DNA of 23,246 bases. It comes from a virus. This document shows positions 7,648 through 15,083 of this stretch, piece by piece. Each line of letters opens with the position of its first letter. Positions within the stretch are counted from its first letter, which is position 1. Location of the stretch: the IMG/VR virus record IMGVR_UViG_3300029908_000152, positions 1 to 23,246 of that record; one strand, 5' to 3'. The notes beneath the pieces were generated by a model, which worked only from the letters and a program-made list of their open reading frames with translations, was not told the DNA's origin and did not search any database. The position numbers were made by a program, and so were the translations under genes.

Positions 7648-9039
7648 ATGAGAATTAAACTTTCCTTACAATATATTCAAGAGCAACTTATCAAAGTACA
7701 TGGTGACTTAATTACTATTGCTCCCGAAACTTTTATTCCTGGAAATAACTATGCCACATTTATAGATAAAGAGTTTGGTCCTTGGAAGTCTAAAATTTAT
7801 CGTGTGTTGCATGGTGGAGCTTGTCGCAAGCGGTCCAAGAGATCTAAATTAGAGAAAGTGCAAGAGAAATTGAATAATTTATATGGTAAAGATATTGTTG
7901 TCATAGTTCCTGAAAGTTATAAAAAAGTTGGTGCAAAAGCTACTTTTATTGACAAGGAATTTGGGACTTATGACGCTTTGGTAATGAATGTTTTATTAGG
8001 GCATCGTAGTATTCCAAAATGTAAATATTATCATCCTGGGACTAATGAGCCTTTGATAGATTTTTGGCAGCGTTTTGGTGGTAACAAGATTACAATGCAA
8101 AAAGTAGTTTCTAAATACGGTGTTGATTCTGCTATTAGATATTTAGAAGAAAATTTAGATGAAACTGGGAAGTATAAAGCTTACATTAGTTCTTTAGAAT
8201 CTAAATTTCAAGAGTTATTTGTTGGATCGGTATTACAGTTTGAACGATGGAATAAAGAAGTTGAAGAATTAAAAAATACAGATAATGAACGTTCTCGTCC
8301 TGATTTTAAATTAAACTACAATGGAAAAGTTTTATTTATTGATGTACATGGCTTGTTTATTCATAATGAATTATATAAAGATAAGAAGTATCATTTTAAT
8401 AGACGAATAGCCTTTGAGAAGACTAATTTAAGATATATGCAATTCTATGAAGATGAGATTAGATTTCATGGAGATATTGTAAAGTCTATAATTTTAAATT
8501 TCTTTGGGTTGTCTCAGTATAAATTTGCAGCACGAAAGCTTATCATAAAAGAAGTTTCCAATATTGAGGCAAATAAGTTTTTTGTAAGTAATCATTTAAT
8601 GGGTCCTCATCATACAGCAAGATCAGTTGGTCTTTATAATAATGATATTTTAATTTCATGTTTATCTTATAGGTCTTCCTTTAAAAATGGAGCCTTAGAA
8701 ATTTCTCGTTTTGCTACTAGATTAAATACCTCCTGTGTTGGGGGATTTGGTAAACTTGTTAGTTATTTGAAACAGTTTAATAAATCTATTGTGAGTTACT
8801 GTGATTTAAGATATGGAACTGGCAAATCTTATGTTGCTCTTGGTTTTAAAGAACTTGGAACTACTCTTGGATGGGAATGGACAGATGGGATAAATCGCTT
8901 TAATCGTACTAAATGTAAAGCTGGAAATGGGAAGACTGAGAAGGAAAATGCAGCTGAGTTACATTGGCATCGAATTTATGATGCAGGTCAACGTAAATAT
9001 CAAATAGAAGTCCATATCAATGAGCAGAAAAATGTATGA
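7648..9039 (+). CDS. Vsr-like (EDxHD-type) homing endonuclease fused to a GNAT/Mom-like domain
   Basis: A 463-residue protein in three parts. Residues 1-125 hold two tandem copies of a DNA-binding-type repeat, each with ATFIDKEFG (37-44 and 98-106). Residues about 175-285 carry a Vsr-like nuclease fold of the PD-(D/E)XK class: Glu184 in SLESKF, Asp219 in RPDF, Asp232 in FIDVHG, YH at 248-249, and YEDE at 267-270. Residues about 295-455 match a domain often found fused to phage Vsr-like endonucleases, with GNAT/Mom-like features: NHLMGPHHTARSVGLY, EISRFATRLNT, VSYCDLRYGTGKSY and HRIYDAG. Its biochemical role there is not established. Such enzymes spread by cutting target sites. The gene has its own promoter and no ribosome binding site, implying leaderless translation. 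Its end overlaps the next ORF by 20 bases. Confidence 0.85.
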   Translation: MRIKLSLQYIQEQLIKVHGDLITIAPETFIPGNNYATFIDKEFGPWKSKIYRVLHGGACRKRSKRSKLEKVQEKLNNLYGKDIVVIVPESYKKVGAKATFIDKEFGTYDALVMNVLLGHRSIPKCKYYHPGTNEPLIDFWQRFGGNKITMQKVVSKYGVDSAIRYLEENLDETGKYKAYISSLESKFQELFVGSVLQFERWNKEVEELKNTDNERSRPDFKLNYNGKVLFIDVHGLFIHNELYKDKKYHFNRRIAFEKTNLRYMQFYEDEIRFHGDIVKSIILNFFGLSQYKFAARKLIIKEVSNIEANKFFVSNHLMGPHHTARSVGLYNNDILISCLSYRSSFKNGALEISRFATRLNTSCVGGFGKLVSYLKQFNKSIVSYCDLRYGTGKSYVALGFKELGTTLGWEWTDGINRFNRTKCKAGNGKTEKENAAELHWHRIYDAGQRKYQIEVHINEQKNV

Positions 9040-9226
9040 AAGCGTTTGTAGAGTTTGTGGGCATGATAATTGTCACGGATTATCCCAGAAATTAGGTTGC
9101 TATAGAGATATTGAAGGATTTGGCCATATTTTAGAAGTTATTTATAAACCATGGTGTACTGAGCATGTGCCTTTAGACAATCTAGAATATTTGGAGTATT
9201 TAAATGAAAAGAAAAGCAAAGTTTGA
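9020..9226 (+). CDS. Small Cys/His-rich, probably zinc-binding protein
   Basis: A 68-residue protein overlapping the endonuclease end by 20 bases. The start at 9020 is taken because it gives the longest frame; an ATG at 9032 is equally possible, and neither has a strong ribosome binding site. Cysteines at 10, 13, 18, 27 and 46 and histidines at 15, 19 and 49 suggest one zinc site (CRVCGHDNCHG ... GC ... WCTEH). This is a pattern seen in small phage proteins of unknown role. It belongs to the overlapping gene chain that starts at the promoter at 7613. Function unknown. Confidence 0.65.
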   Translation: MSRKMYESVCRVCGHDNCHGLSQKLGCYRDIEGFGHILEVIYKPWCTEHVPLDNLEYLEYLNEKKSKV

Positions 9227-9428
9227 CCAAATTTTATTTGAATGCCAATATGTGGCTGCTTTAAAAGCAGTAGATGGCTTTTTTAATAATGAATCCAAGT
9301 CAATTGATTGGATGTATACCCGAAATCCTTTGCTTGAAGATGTTATTCCAAAAGATATGATAAAAGTAGGCCGATTTGATAAGCTTATGGGATTCATATA
9401 TACCCAGTTAGCTGAGGATAAAGTATAA
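9204..9428 (+). CDS. MbcA/ParS/Xre-type antitoxin C-terminal domain protein (DUF2384-like), orphan
   Basis: A 74-residue protein with ATG at 9204 and GGAG eight bases upstream, overlapping the previous ORF by 23 bases. Residues 22-70 follow the DUF2384 pattern of RES-Xre antitoxins: a helix ending in a GFFNN turn, then SIDWMYTRNPLLEDVIPKDM, then a final helix with FDKLMGFIYTQL. In those systems the domain neutralises a NAD-consuming RES toxin. Here no N-terminal helix-turn-helix and no RES toxin gene is present nearby. The protein could be a phage-carried antitoxin that blocks a host RES toxin, or the fold may be reused for something else. The family match is by eye. Confidence 0.6.
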   Translation: MKRKAKFDQILFECQYVAALKAVDGFFNNESKSIDWMYTRNPLLEDVIPKDMIKVGRFDKLMGFIYTQLAEDKV

Positions 9429-9455
9429 TATTTTGATGTATAATGGAGACTAGAC

Positions 9456-9773
9456 ATGCTAAAGAATTTTATAAATAAAATATATCCAAAGATTTTAGCT
9501 AAAGGTTTAAGTGTGTTTGATATTCCAAGTGGGCCAATTGTTGGTCTTTGGAGTTTGGTATTTTTAGTTGGTTGTGCCTACAGTATTTGGACTACAAAGC
9601 AAGTTACTCAGCCTGTCGCTATCATATTTTCAACTGTTATAGGTGCCTTTGCAGGTCATAAGATTGTGAATGTATGGAAAGGGACGAATGGTGGTAGCAC
9701 AGACGATAAGAATATAGATGTGCAAGGAGATAGCAATGAAGATGATTCTGACAAATCTAGTAAACCGAGCTAA
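9456..9773 (+). CDS. Small membrane protein with two transmembrane helices, holin candidate
   Basis: A 105-residue protein with ATG at 9456 and GGAG at 9444-9447. Two hydrophobic segments, at residues about 27-46 (GPIVGLWSLVFLVGCAYSIW) and 52-70 (PVAIIFSTVIGAFAGHKIV), are separated by a short Lys/Gln turn. The C-terminal 30 residues are strongly hydrophilic and acidic (Asp, Ser, Asn). Small size, two helices and a charged tail fit a phage holin. The next gene, also membrane-anchored, overlaps it by 38 bases, which would suit a lysis pair. The identification is by topology only; other phage membrane proteins share this layout. Confidence 0.6.
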   Translation: MLKNFINKIYPKILAKGLSVFDIPSGPIVGLWSLVFLVGCAYSIWTTKQVTQPVAIIFSTVIGAFAGHKIVNVWKGTNGGSTDDKNIDVQGDSNEDDSDKSSKPS

Positions 9774-10314
9774 AGCAAATTTGAAGAAAACAGCCATTAT
9801 AGTGGGTGCTATTGCTTTGGGCTTAGTTGGATTCAAAGTGGCCCATAAAGTGCAGCAGAAGCAAGATAAACAGGCTACAAGCACCATTCTACAGCCAGGA
9901 CAGGCTGAGAAGATTGTAGTTAATCCTACAAATCATACTATTGAGATTGTGACACCTAAAAAGACAACCACAACGTTTCTCCCGGATCGCCCAACCCAGA
10001 TTATCGAGAATAGGGATGGCTCAATTACTGTAATTGACCATAAAATGGGAGTGGAGACAAAGCCATATCTAGGAGTAGGTGGCTCTTTAGATGGGACACC
10101 AAGAATACATGCAGGAGCTGACTTATTCTATTTCCATAAACTGGATTTAGGTGCAGGACTTGATTTCAATGCAGGAGTATTTAAAGACATTTCTTCATTT
10201 CAAGATACACGACTTGCTCTGAATGCCAGTTACAATGTTTGGTCCAATACAAGTCTTGCCCTTTCAGTTGATAACAGAAGGTTTGTTGGATTGTTTGTTA
10301 AAGTTCGTTTGTAA
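9736..10314 (+). CDS. Membrane-anchored protein with beta-barrel-like C-terminus, spanin-like candidate
   Basis: A 192-residue protein from the ATG at 9736, with AAGGAGA at 9724-9730; an in-frame upstream TTG at 9718 precedes the ribosome binding site and was rejected. Residues about 18-35 form one transmembrane helix or uncleaved signal (KKTAIIVGAIALGLVGFKVA). A Gln/Lys-rich linker and a Thr/Pro-rich middle follow. From residue about 105 the protein alternates hydrophobic and polar residues with Gly and aromatics (YLGVGGSLDG, HAGADLFYF, LNASYNVW), ending in VGLFVKVRL. This looks like outer-membrane beta strands. A protein tethered to both membranes would suit a single-chain spanin in a Gram-negative host, but the family is not established. 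Confidence 0.65.
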   Translation: MKMILTNLVNRAKANLKKTAIIVGAIALGLVGFKVAHKVQQKQDKQATSTILQPGQAEKIVVNPTNHTIEIVTPKKTTTTFLPDRPTQIIENRDGSITVIDHKMGVETKPYLGVGGSLDGTPRIHAGADLFYFHKLDLGAGLDFNAGVFKDISSFQDTRLALNASYNVWSNTSLALSVDNRRFVGLFVKVRL

Positions 10315-10362
10315 AAATTCTGAAGTGTAATCCCTAAAACTCTCGTATAATTGAGGTCTCCT

Positions 10363-10878
10363 ATGACTTACAATAATTATTTGCCAGAAGATGAACGCCA
10401 TGATGATTCCAAATTGAATGGAATCTATCGTGTCTCGTTTGAGGTAAAAGTATCATCTGATGATGAACTTTCATTGTCAGATGTTACCCAAGCTCTAACG
10501 GAGGGATTTGATAGAGGTTTTGGGGCAGGATTCGTGGATAAAGTTGCTGAATTATCTGTAGAGAAAATTATTAAGAAAGCAGTTAAGGTATTAAAAGTTG
10601 GCGATAGAGTTCTAGTTAAGGAAAATCTGCAAATAAAAGCGAATATATATAATGATGATGGATATTTATTTGTTGGCCAAAAGAATGATATTTCTGAAGT
10701 TGCTGGAGAAAATATAGATCTGAAAATTGAAGCTGGCTCCATTGGTTTTATCAACAAGATTGCAAATGGTATTGTTGAAGTTGTTGATTTAGATAGATCT
10801 GTAGAAGATGTTAATATTGATTTAATTTCTGTAAATGCAGAGCAACTTGAGAAAATTGATTTTGAAGAGGTGAAATAA
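10363..10878 (+). CDS. Hypothetical phage protein
   Basis: A 171-residue protein. The ATG at 10363 is chosen over an in-frame TTG at 10351 because GAGG at 10353-10356 lies six bases before it. The sequence is acidic, with a first part containing a helix-forming segment (TEGFDRGFGAGFVDKVAELSVEKIIKKAVKVL). After that comes a beta-rich stretch beginning KVGDRVLVKENL that looks like a small SH3-like barrel (VGDRVLV ... GSIGFINKIANGIVEVV). No catalytic residues are apparent. A TATAAT at 10346-10351 lies just upstream but lacks a good -35. I recognise no family. Confidence 0.75.
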   Translation: MTYNNYLPEDERHDDSKLNGIYRVSFEVKVSSDDELSLSDVTQALTEGFDRGFGAGFVDKVAELSVEKIIKKAVKVLKVGDRVLVKENLQIKANIYNDDGYLFVGQKNDISEVAGENIDLKIEAGSIGFINKIANGIVEVVDLDRSVEDVNIDLISVNAEQLEKIDFEEVK

Positions 10879-10880
10879 TC

Positions 10881-12233
10881 ATGCCATTTACACCAACAAC
10901 TCCATCAGTTTCTTCAGTTACTGCTACTTCAGCCCTTATTACCAAGGGTGTAGATAGTAATCCTTCATCTACCTATTATGCATTTCAATTAAGTTATACA
11001 ATTAATCTTGCTCCTCAGATAATGTATTTACAGTCTGACGGGACTTTCTCTATTATTCCAGTTTGGCTTAATGTTACCTCTCTTACAGCATCAGCCCTAG
11101 TTCCAAATACACTTTTTAGTGTACGACTTGCTGCTGCCACAGATTCTTTTGGGACGGGAAATACTGGATTTGGCCCACCAGCCACTTTTACTTCAGCAGC
11201 AGCAATTCCCATATTTCAACCTTTTAGTGGGATCTATTCGACACAGGTTACTGCCAATTGGCTTCCAAATTTTAATAATGATGGGACTGTTTATCAAGTC
11301 CAACTCTCGACTGATCCCTCATTTGTATTTGTCTCTTTTGATACTGGGTTAACAGTTGTAGATGATTCCTATACTTTTTTTAATCTTCTACCTAATACAA
11401 TTTATTATGGTCGTGTGCAATCTACTAATGGTTTTCTAACATCAGGTTATACAACTTTAGGTTCTGTAACTACTCAAGCTGGTCCTGGAGTTGTGCAAGG
11501 AATTCGTTCAACAAATCTTTTAGCTAATCGTGGATTTTTGATCCAGTGGTCTGCTAACCCAGCTCCAAATATTTCTGTCTATAGAGTTTATAGAAGTAGT
11601 TCACCAACAGATAATAGTAGCTTCCAAGTGATTGGAACGACTCCAGCTAATGTAACTTCTTATATTGACAATGTGCCTTATACATTTGGCATAACTTGGT
11701 ATTATAAAGTTACAGCACTTGATAATGGGAACAATGAGAGTAGTTTAGATCTTACTTCTCCAGTGCAAGATATGTCGTTTTCACAATTTGTTGAACAACC
11801 TTTTCCTACTCAAGTTGAAGTAGGTGATTTGATTAATGATGAAACCCCAAGTGGATTAGTAAATGGAATATTCACTACCATTACTGCAGTAACAGATGGT
11901 ACTCATTTAGTTGTAGGAAGTACGGCAGGATTAGTACCTGGATCAGCTGATGATTCAACTGCAGGTATTCCATTCACAATTACAACTGTAGTAGATGGCG
12001 CACATTTGATTGTTTCTGCCACTACAGGAATGACTACTGGTGATACAATTGTGCAGGGAAACACACTTTTTACTACTGTTTATCCGTTCAAAGGCAGTTC
12101 ATTGTCAGTTTACCTTAATGGTGTTAAACTTATGAATGGTATTGATTTCACTTTGAATATCCCCCAGCAATTTACATTATTAGCCCCACCTGAAACTGGT
12201 GACTACCTTCGTGTGAGTTATCTTAAGTACTAA
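10881..12233 (+). CDS. Fibronectin-III-like repeat virion protein with inserted beta module
   Basis: A 450-residue protein whose ATG follows the previous stop by two bases. Residues about 5-105, 108-198 and 205-295 are three fibronectin-III-like domains, marked by LVPNTLFSVRLAA, LLPNTIYYGRVQS and ITWYYKVTALD. Residues about 330-398 contain two copies of a small beta unit (TDGTHLVVGSTAGLVPG and VDGAHLIVSATTGMTTGDTI) shared with the proteins at 12837 and 19916. The last 45 residues (VYLNGVKLMNGIDFTL ... GDYLRVSYLKY) form a terminal strand module also present at the end of the 12837-15032 protein. A surface-exposed tail or fibre component that binds host or environmental polymers is likely; this is inferred from the domains. 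Confidence 0.8.
   Translation: MPFTPTTPSVSSVTATSALITKGVDSNPSSTYYAFQLSYTINLAPQIMYLQSDGTFSIIPVWLNVTSLTASALVPNTLFSVRLAAATDSFGTGNTGFGPPATFTSAAAIPIFQPFSGIYSTQVTANWLPNFNNDGTVYQVQLSTDPSFVFVSFDTGLTVVDDSYTFFNLLPNTIYYGRVQSTNGFLTSGYTTLGSVTTQAGPGVVQGIRSTNLLANRGFLIQWSANPAPNISVYRVYRSSSPTDNSSFQVIGTTPANVTSYIDNVPYTFGITWYYKVTALDNGNNESSLDLTSPVQDMSFSQFVEQPFPTQVEVGDLINDETPSGLVNGIFTTITAVTDGTHLVVGSTAGLVPGSADDSTAGIPFTITTVVDGAHLIVSATTGMTTGDTIVQGNTLFTTVYPFKGSSLSVYLNGVKLMNGIDFTLNIPQQFTLLAPPETGDYLRVSYLKY
11877..12062 (+). other. DGTHL/GDTIVQG beta module inside the fibronectin-III-type protein
   Basis: Encodes residues 333-394 of the 10881-12233 product: two tandem units with the pattern 'I..V.DGTHL.V.S..G...G.TI.QG'. 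Related units occur at 20879-21067 and at about 13919-14180. Confidence 0.7.
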
Positions 12234-12247
12234 GGTTTAAATAATTT

Positions 12248-12811
12248 ATGAAAGATCCTAAACCATCTATAGAGACCCCTTCTCATAGAGCTAAGCGTAC
12301 TCTTTCTAAGAGAGTTAAAAAGGTGCAACCAATAATTGCACCAAAATTATCTAAAGAAGAAGTAAAATTAACTCTTGATCCTTCAAATCCCCCTCCTGTA
12401 CCTTTTAAACATATTAATGCTCCAGAACAAATACGGGGAAATGTTGGATCGGGGGGAGTGGCCTCTTTACAGATTGATTCAAATCCCTCTATTACAGGTA
12501 ATGTGCAACTTGTTTCAGGCACGAATATTATTTTGAGTCAAGTTGGACAAGTTGTTACAATTAATTCTACTGCTTCCACCGGATTATTTGTTAAAGATAT
12601 TTTTACTGTTACAGTTCCCTCTAATAAAGAATTTAATTTGTCCTATGCCCCAATAGCTAATTCCGAGATCGTATCTTGGAATGGTTTAGTTTTAGCTCCT
12701 GGAGGAAGCAAGGATTATATTATTGTAACAACTCCTGTGAATCAAGTTCAGTTATCAGGAAGTATTGTATTAAATATTGGGGATATTATAACAGTTTCAT
12801 ATGCAAGATAA
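12248..12811 (+). CDS. Fibre-associated protein with terminal beta module
   Basis: A 187-residue protein with AAGG upstream of the ATG at 12248. Residues 1-60 are basic and proline-rich, without obvious fold, and look like a flexible N-terminal arm. Residues about 60-105 are a beta repeat of fibre type (ITGNVQLVSGTNIILSQVG). The last 80 residues (DIFTVTVPSNKEFNLSYAP ... IITVSYAR) resemble the terminal strand module of the neighbouring 10881 and 12837 proteins. No enzyme motif. It is probably a minor tail or fibre component assembled with its neighbours, inferred from position and the shared module. Confidence 0.75.
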   Translation: MKDPKPSIETPSHRAKRTLSKRVKKVQPIIAPKLSKEEVKLTLDPSNPPPVPFKHINAPEQIRGNVGSGGVASLQIDSNPSITGNVQLVSGTNIILSQVGQVVTINSTASTGLFVKDIFTVTVPSNKEFNLSYAPIANSEIVSWNGLVLAPGGSKDYIIVTTPVNQVQLSGSIVLNIGDIITVSYAR

Positions 12812-12836
12812 AATTTTGAAAAAGAGGTAAATAACA

Positions 12837-15032
12837 ATGTCAGAAACTCAGATTCGCTTAGACACCCAGGCACAGGATGGCACATTAATAGATTCTAAAA
12901 TTGCAGAGAATACTATTACACTAGATAAATTAGCCTCCATTGGGGATGGAAAAATTATTGTGGGAGCTGTCTCTACAGGGTATCCCACTGCGGTTACTAC
13001 CACAGGTGATGTTGCTATTAGTGGCACAGGTGCTACTACAATACAATCTGGAGCTATTACTGGGTCAAAAATTGCTTCCGCAACTATCACAAATACAAAT
13101 TTAGCAGCAGGTGACTTTTCAGCCGTGACTGGCATTGGTGCTCAAGATCAAGTGTTGAATATGAATAGTCACAAAATTAATAGCGTGACTGATCCCTCTA
13201 GTGCCCAAGATGCCGCTACAAAGAATTATGTTGATACTACTACAATTTCGGCAACTCTGCCAACTAATGATATTTTGATTGGAAATCTAAGCAATGTTGC
13301 TACAGCTGTTTCCATGTCGGGCGATGTTAGTATTGACCATACAGGGGCAACAACAATTCAAGCTAATACTATCACAGATTCTAAAGTTTCTGCAACTGCC
13401 GCAATTAATATTACTAAACTGAACACAGGTACAAATACTCAGATTATTATTTCCGATGGTAGCACAAATCATTGGGAAAGTTTAAGTGGTGATGTTATAA
13501 TTAGTAACACTGGTGTAACTACAATTGGATCGGGAGTTATTACTGATGCTAAGATAAATTCCTCTGCAAATATTGCCCTCTCAAAATTGGCTGACGGAAA
13601 TAATATTTTATTGGCTGACACAAGTGCTACAATTCAAAATGGAGTTCGCTATACTTATTCAACAGCGCAATCATTTACAAATCCTGGGGATCTTATTGAC
13701 AAAGCGTATGTTGATGCTACTGCCTCTGGTTTAAATGTTAAGCAAGCAGTCCGATTAGCTACCACATCTAGTTTAGTTGCTACCTACAATAATGGTGTTT
13801 CTGGGATAGGGGCTACTTTAACTGCTACTTCAAATGGTGCCCTATTTGTCGATGGTTTTCCTGTTGCAACAAATGATAGAATTCTCGTAAAAAATCAGGT
13901 AGATATTCCTCTTACAATTACTTCTGTGGCCACTGGTGTTTTAAATGTTACCAGTAATACTGGAGTTATTGCAGGAGATCCAATTGGGCAAGCCTTATTA
14001 ATAAATATTACCTCGGTCAGTGGGGACGGTGTAACATTGAATTTAACAAGTTCTACTGGAATAGCAGTAGGAGATACCATTACCCAAGGAGCTGCTTCTT
14101 CCGTTGTGGCTACTATTCCTGGTGGAACTTCCATTACTGTTGTAAGTAACTCTGGTTTTACGGCTGCTACAGCAATTGATGCAACACAGTTTAATTATTA
14201 TAATACTTATGTTACTTCTACCTCTGGAAGTACTATCATTAACGTCTCTAGCAGCGCAGGTTTCTATGCGGGATCTGCTACAGATATTAAAGCCGCCACT
14301 AATGGTATTTATATTGTCACTCAGACTGGAAGTGCCTCTCTTCCCTATATTTTAACTCGTTCCACAGATTTTAATGGAAGTATTGGCTCAGTAATTGTAG
14401 CCGGGGACTTTGTATTCGTTTCAATTGGTACTGTAAATGGGTCAACAGGTTGGGTAGCTAACACACAGCCCCCCTACACTAATGTTGTATGGGGTGTTAC
14501 TGAGATTGATTGGCTTCAGTTTAGCTCAGCAGGTGTTGTTACTGCAGGTTCTGGATTACAACAAGTAGGATCTGTAATTAATGTCGTCTCCGCAAATGGG
14601 GGCATTGTAGTTAATGCCCATAATATTGCATTAACATTAGCTGATAGTACATTGTCTATTAGTGGTAGTGGCTTGTCACTTGCTTCTCTTCCAAGTGGTG
14701 ATATTTTAGTTGGTAATGGATCAAATGTTGCCACTGCTGTTGCAATGAGTGGTGCTGTTACTATTAGCAATACAGGTGTTACAACGATATCTTCTAGTTA
14801 TCCTACATATTCTAGCTTCGTTACTCGTGAGGTACCTACAGGTTCAATCAATAGTTCTAATCGTGTTTTTACACTTGCAAATGTTCCAGTCACTGGCACT
14901 GAGTGCATATTCTTGAATGGCTTACTTCAGACAACTGGAGTTGACTACACTATTTCGGGAGCAACAATTACTTTTGAATCGGGTGATGCCCCTGAGACAG
15001 GAAGCATTCTTGTGGCAAATTATCAGAAATAA
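12837..15032 (+). CDS. Long tail-fibre protein with repeated SGDV/ATTIQ units
   Basis: A 731-residue protein with AGAGG at 12823-12827 before the ATG at 12837. The opening (MSETQIRLDTQAQDGTLIDSK) is typical of phage fibre attachment ends. Units of about 60 residues follow: ILIGNLSNVATAVSMSGDVS, HTGATTIQANTITDSKVSA, NTGVTTIGSGVITDAKINS, and again near residue 630 ILVGNGSNVATAVAMSGAV. A middle part (about 290-560) includes DRILVKNQVD and three units of the 'V.S.TG...GD.I' beta module. The C-terminus (FLNGLLQTTGVDYTISG ... ILVANYQK) is the terminal strand module. The fold is expected to be an elongated trimeric beta fibre. Receptor specificity cannot be read from it. Confidence 0.85.
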   Translation: MSETQIRLDTQAQDGTLIDSKIAENTITLDKLASIGDGKIIVGAVSTGYPTAVTTTGDVAISGTGATTIQSGAITGSKIASATITNTNLAAGDFSAVTGIGAQDQVLNMNSHKINSVTDPSSAQDAATKNYVDTTTISATLPTNDILIGNLSNVATAVSMSGDVSIDHTGATTIQANTITDSKVSATAAINITKLNTGTNTQIIISDGSTNHWESLSGDVIISNTGVTTIGSGVITDAKINSSANIALSKLADGNNILLADTSATIQNGVRYTYSTAQSFTNPGDLIDKAYVDATASGLNVKQAVRLATTSSLVATYNNGVSGIGATLTATSNGALFVDGFPVATNDRILVKNQVDIPLTITSVATGVLNVTSNTGVIAGDPIGQALLINITSVSGDGVTLNLTSSTGIAVGDTITQGAASSVVATIPGGTSITVVSNSGFTAATAIDATQFNYYNTYVTSTSGSTIINVSSSAGFYAGSATDIKAATNGIYIVTQTGSASLPYILTRSTDFNGSIGSVIVAGDFVFVSIGTVNGSTGWVANTQPPYTNVVWGVTEIDWLQFSSAGVVTAGSGLQQVGSVINVVSANGGIVVNAHNIALTLADSTLSISGSGLSLASLPSGDILVGNGSNVATAVAMSGAVTISNTGVTTISSSYPTYSSFVTREVPTGSINSSNRVFTLANVPVTGTECIFLNGLLQTTGVDYTISGATITFESGDAPETGSILVANYQK

Positions 15033-15083
15033 AAAAATATCCAACTTGGCAAAAATTTAAAGCTTCAAAAAAGGTAACTATTT

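Noticed and set aside
9718-9773. Programmed frameshift joining the two membrane-protein genes in their overlap
   Set aside because: The downstream gene has its own good AAGGAGA site and ATG, and no slippery heptamer was evident, so ordinary overlapping genes suffice.
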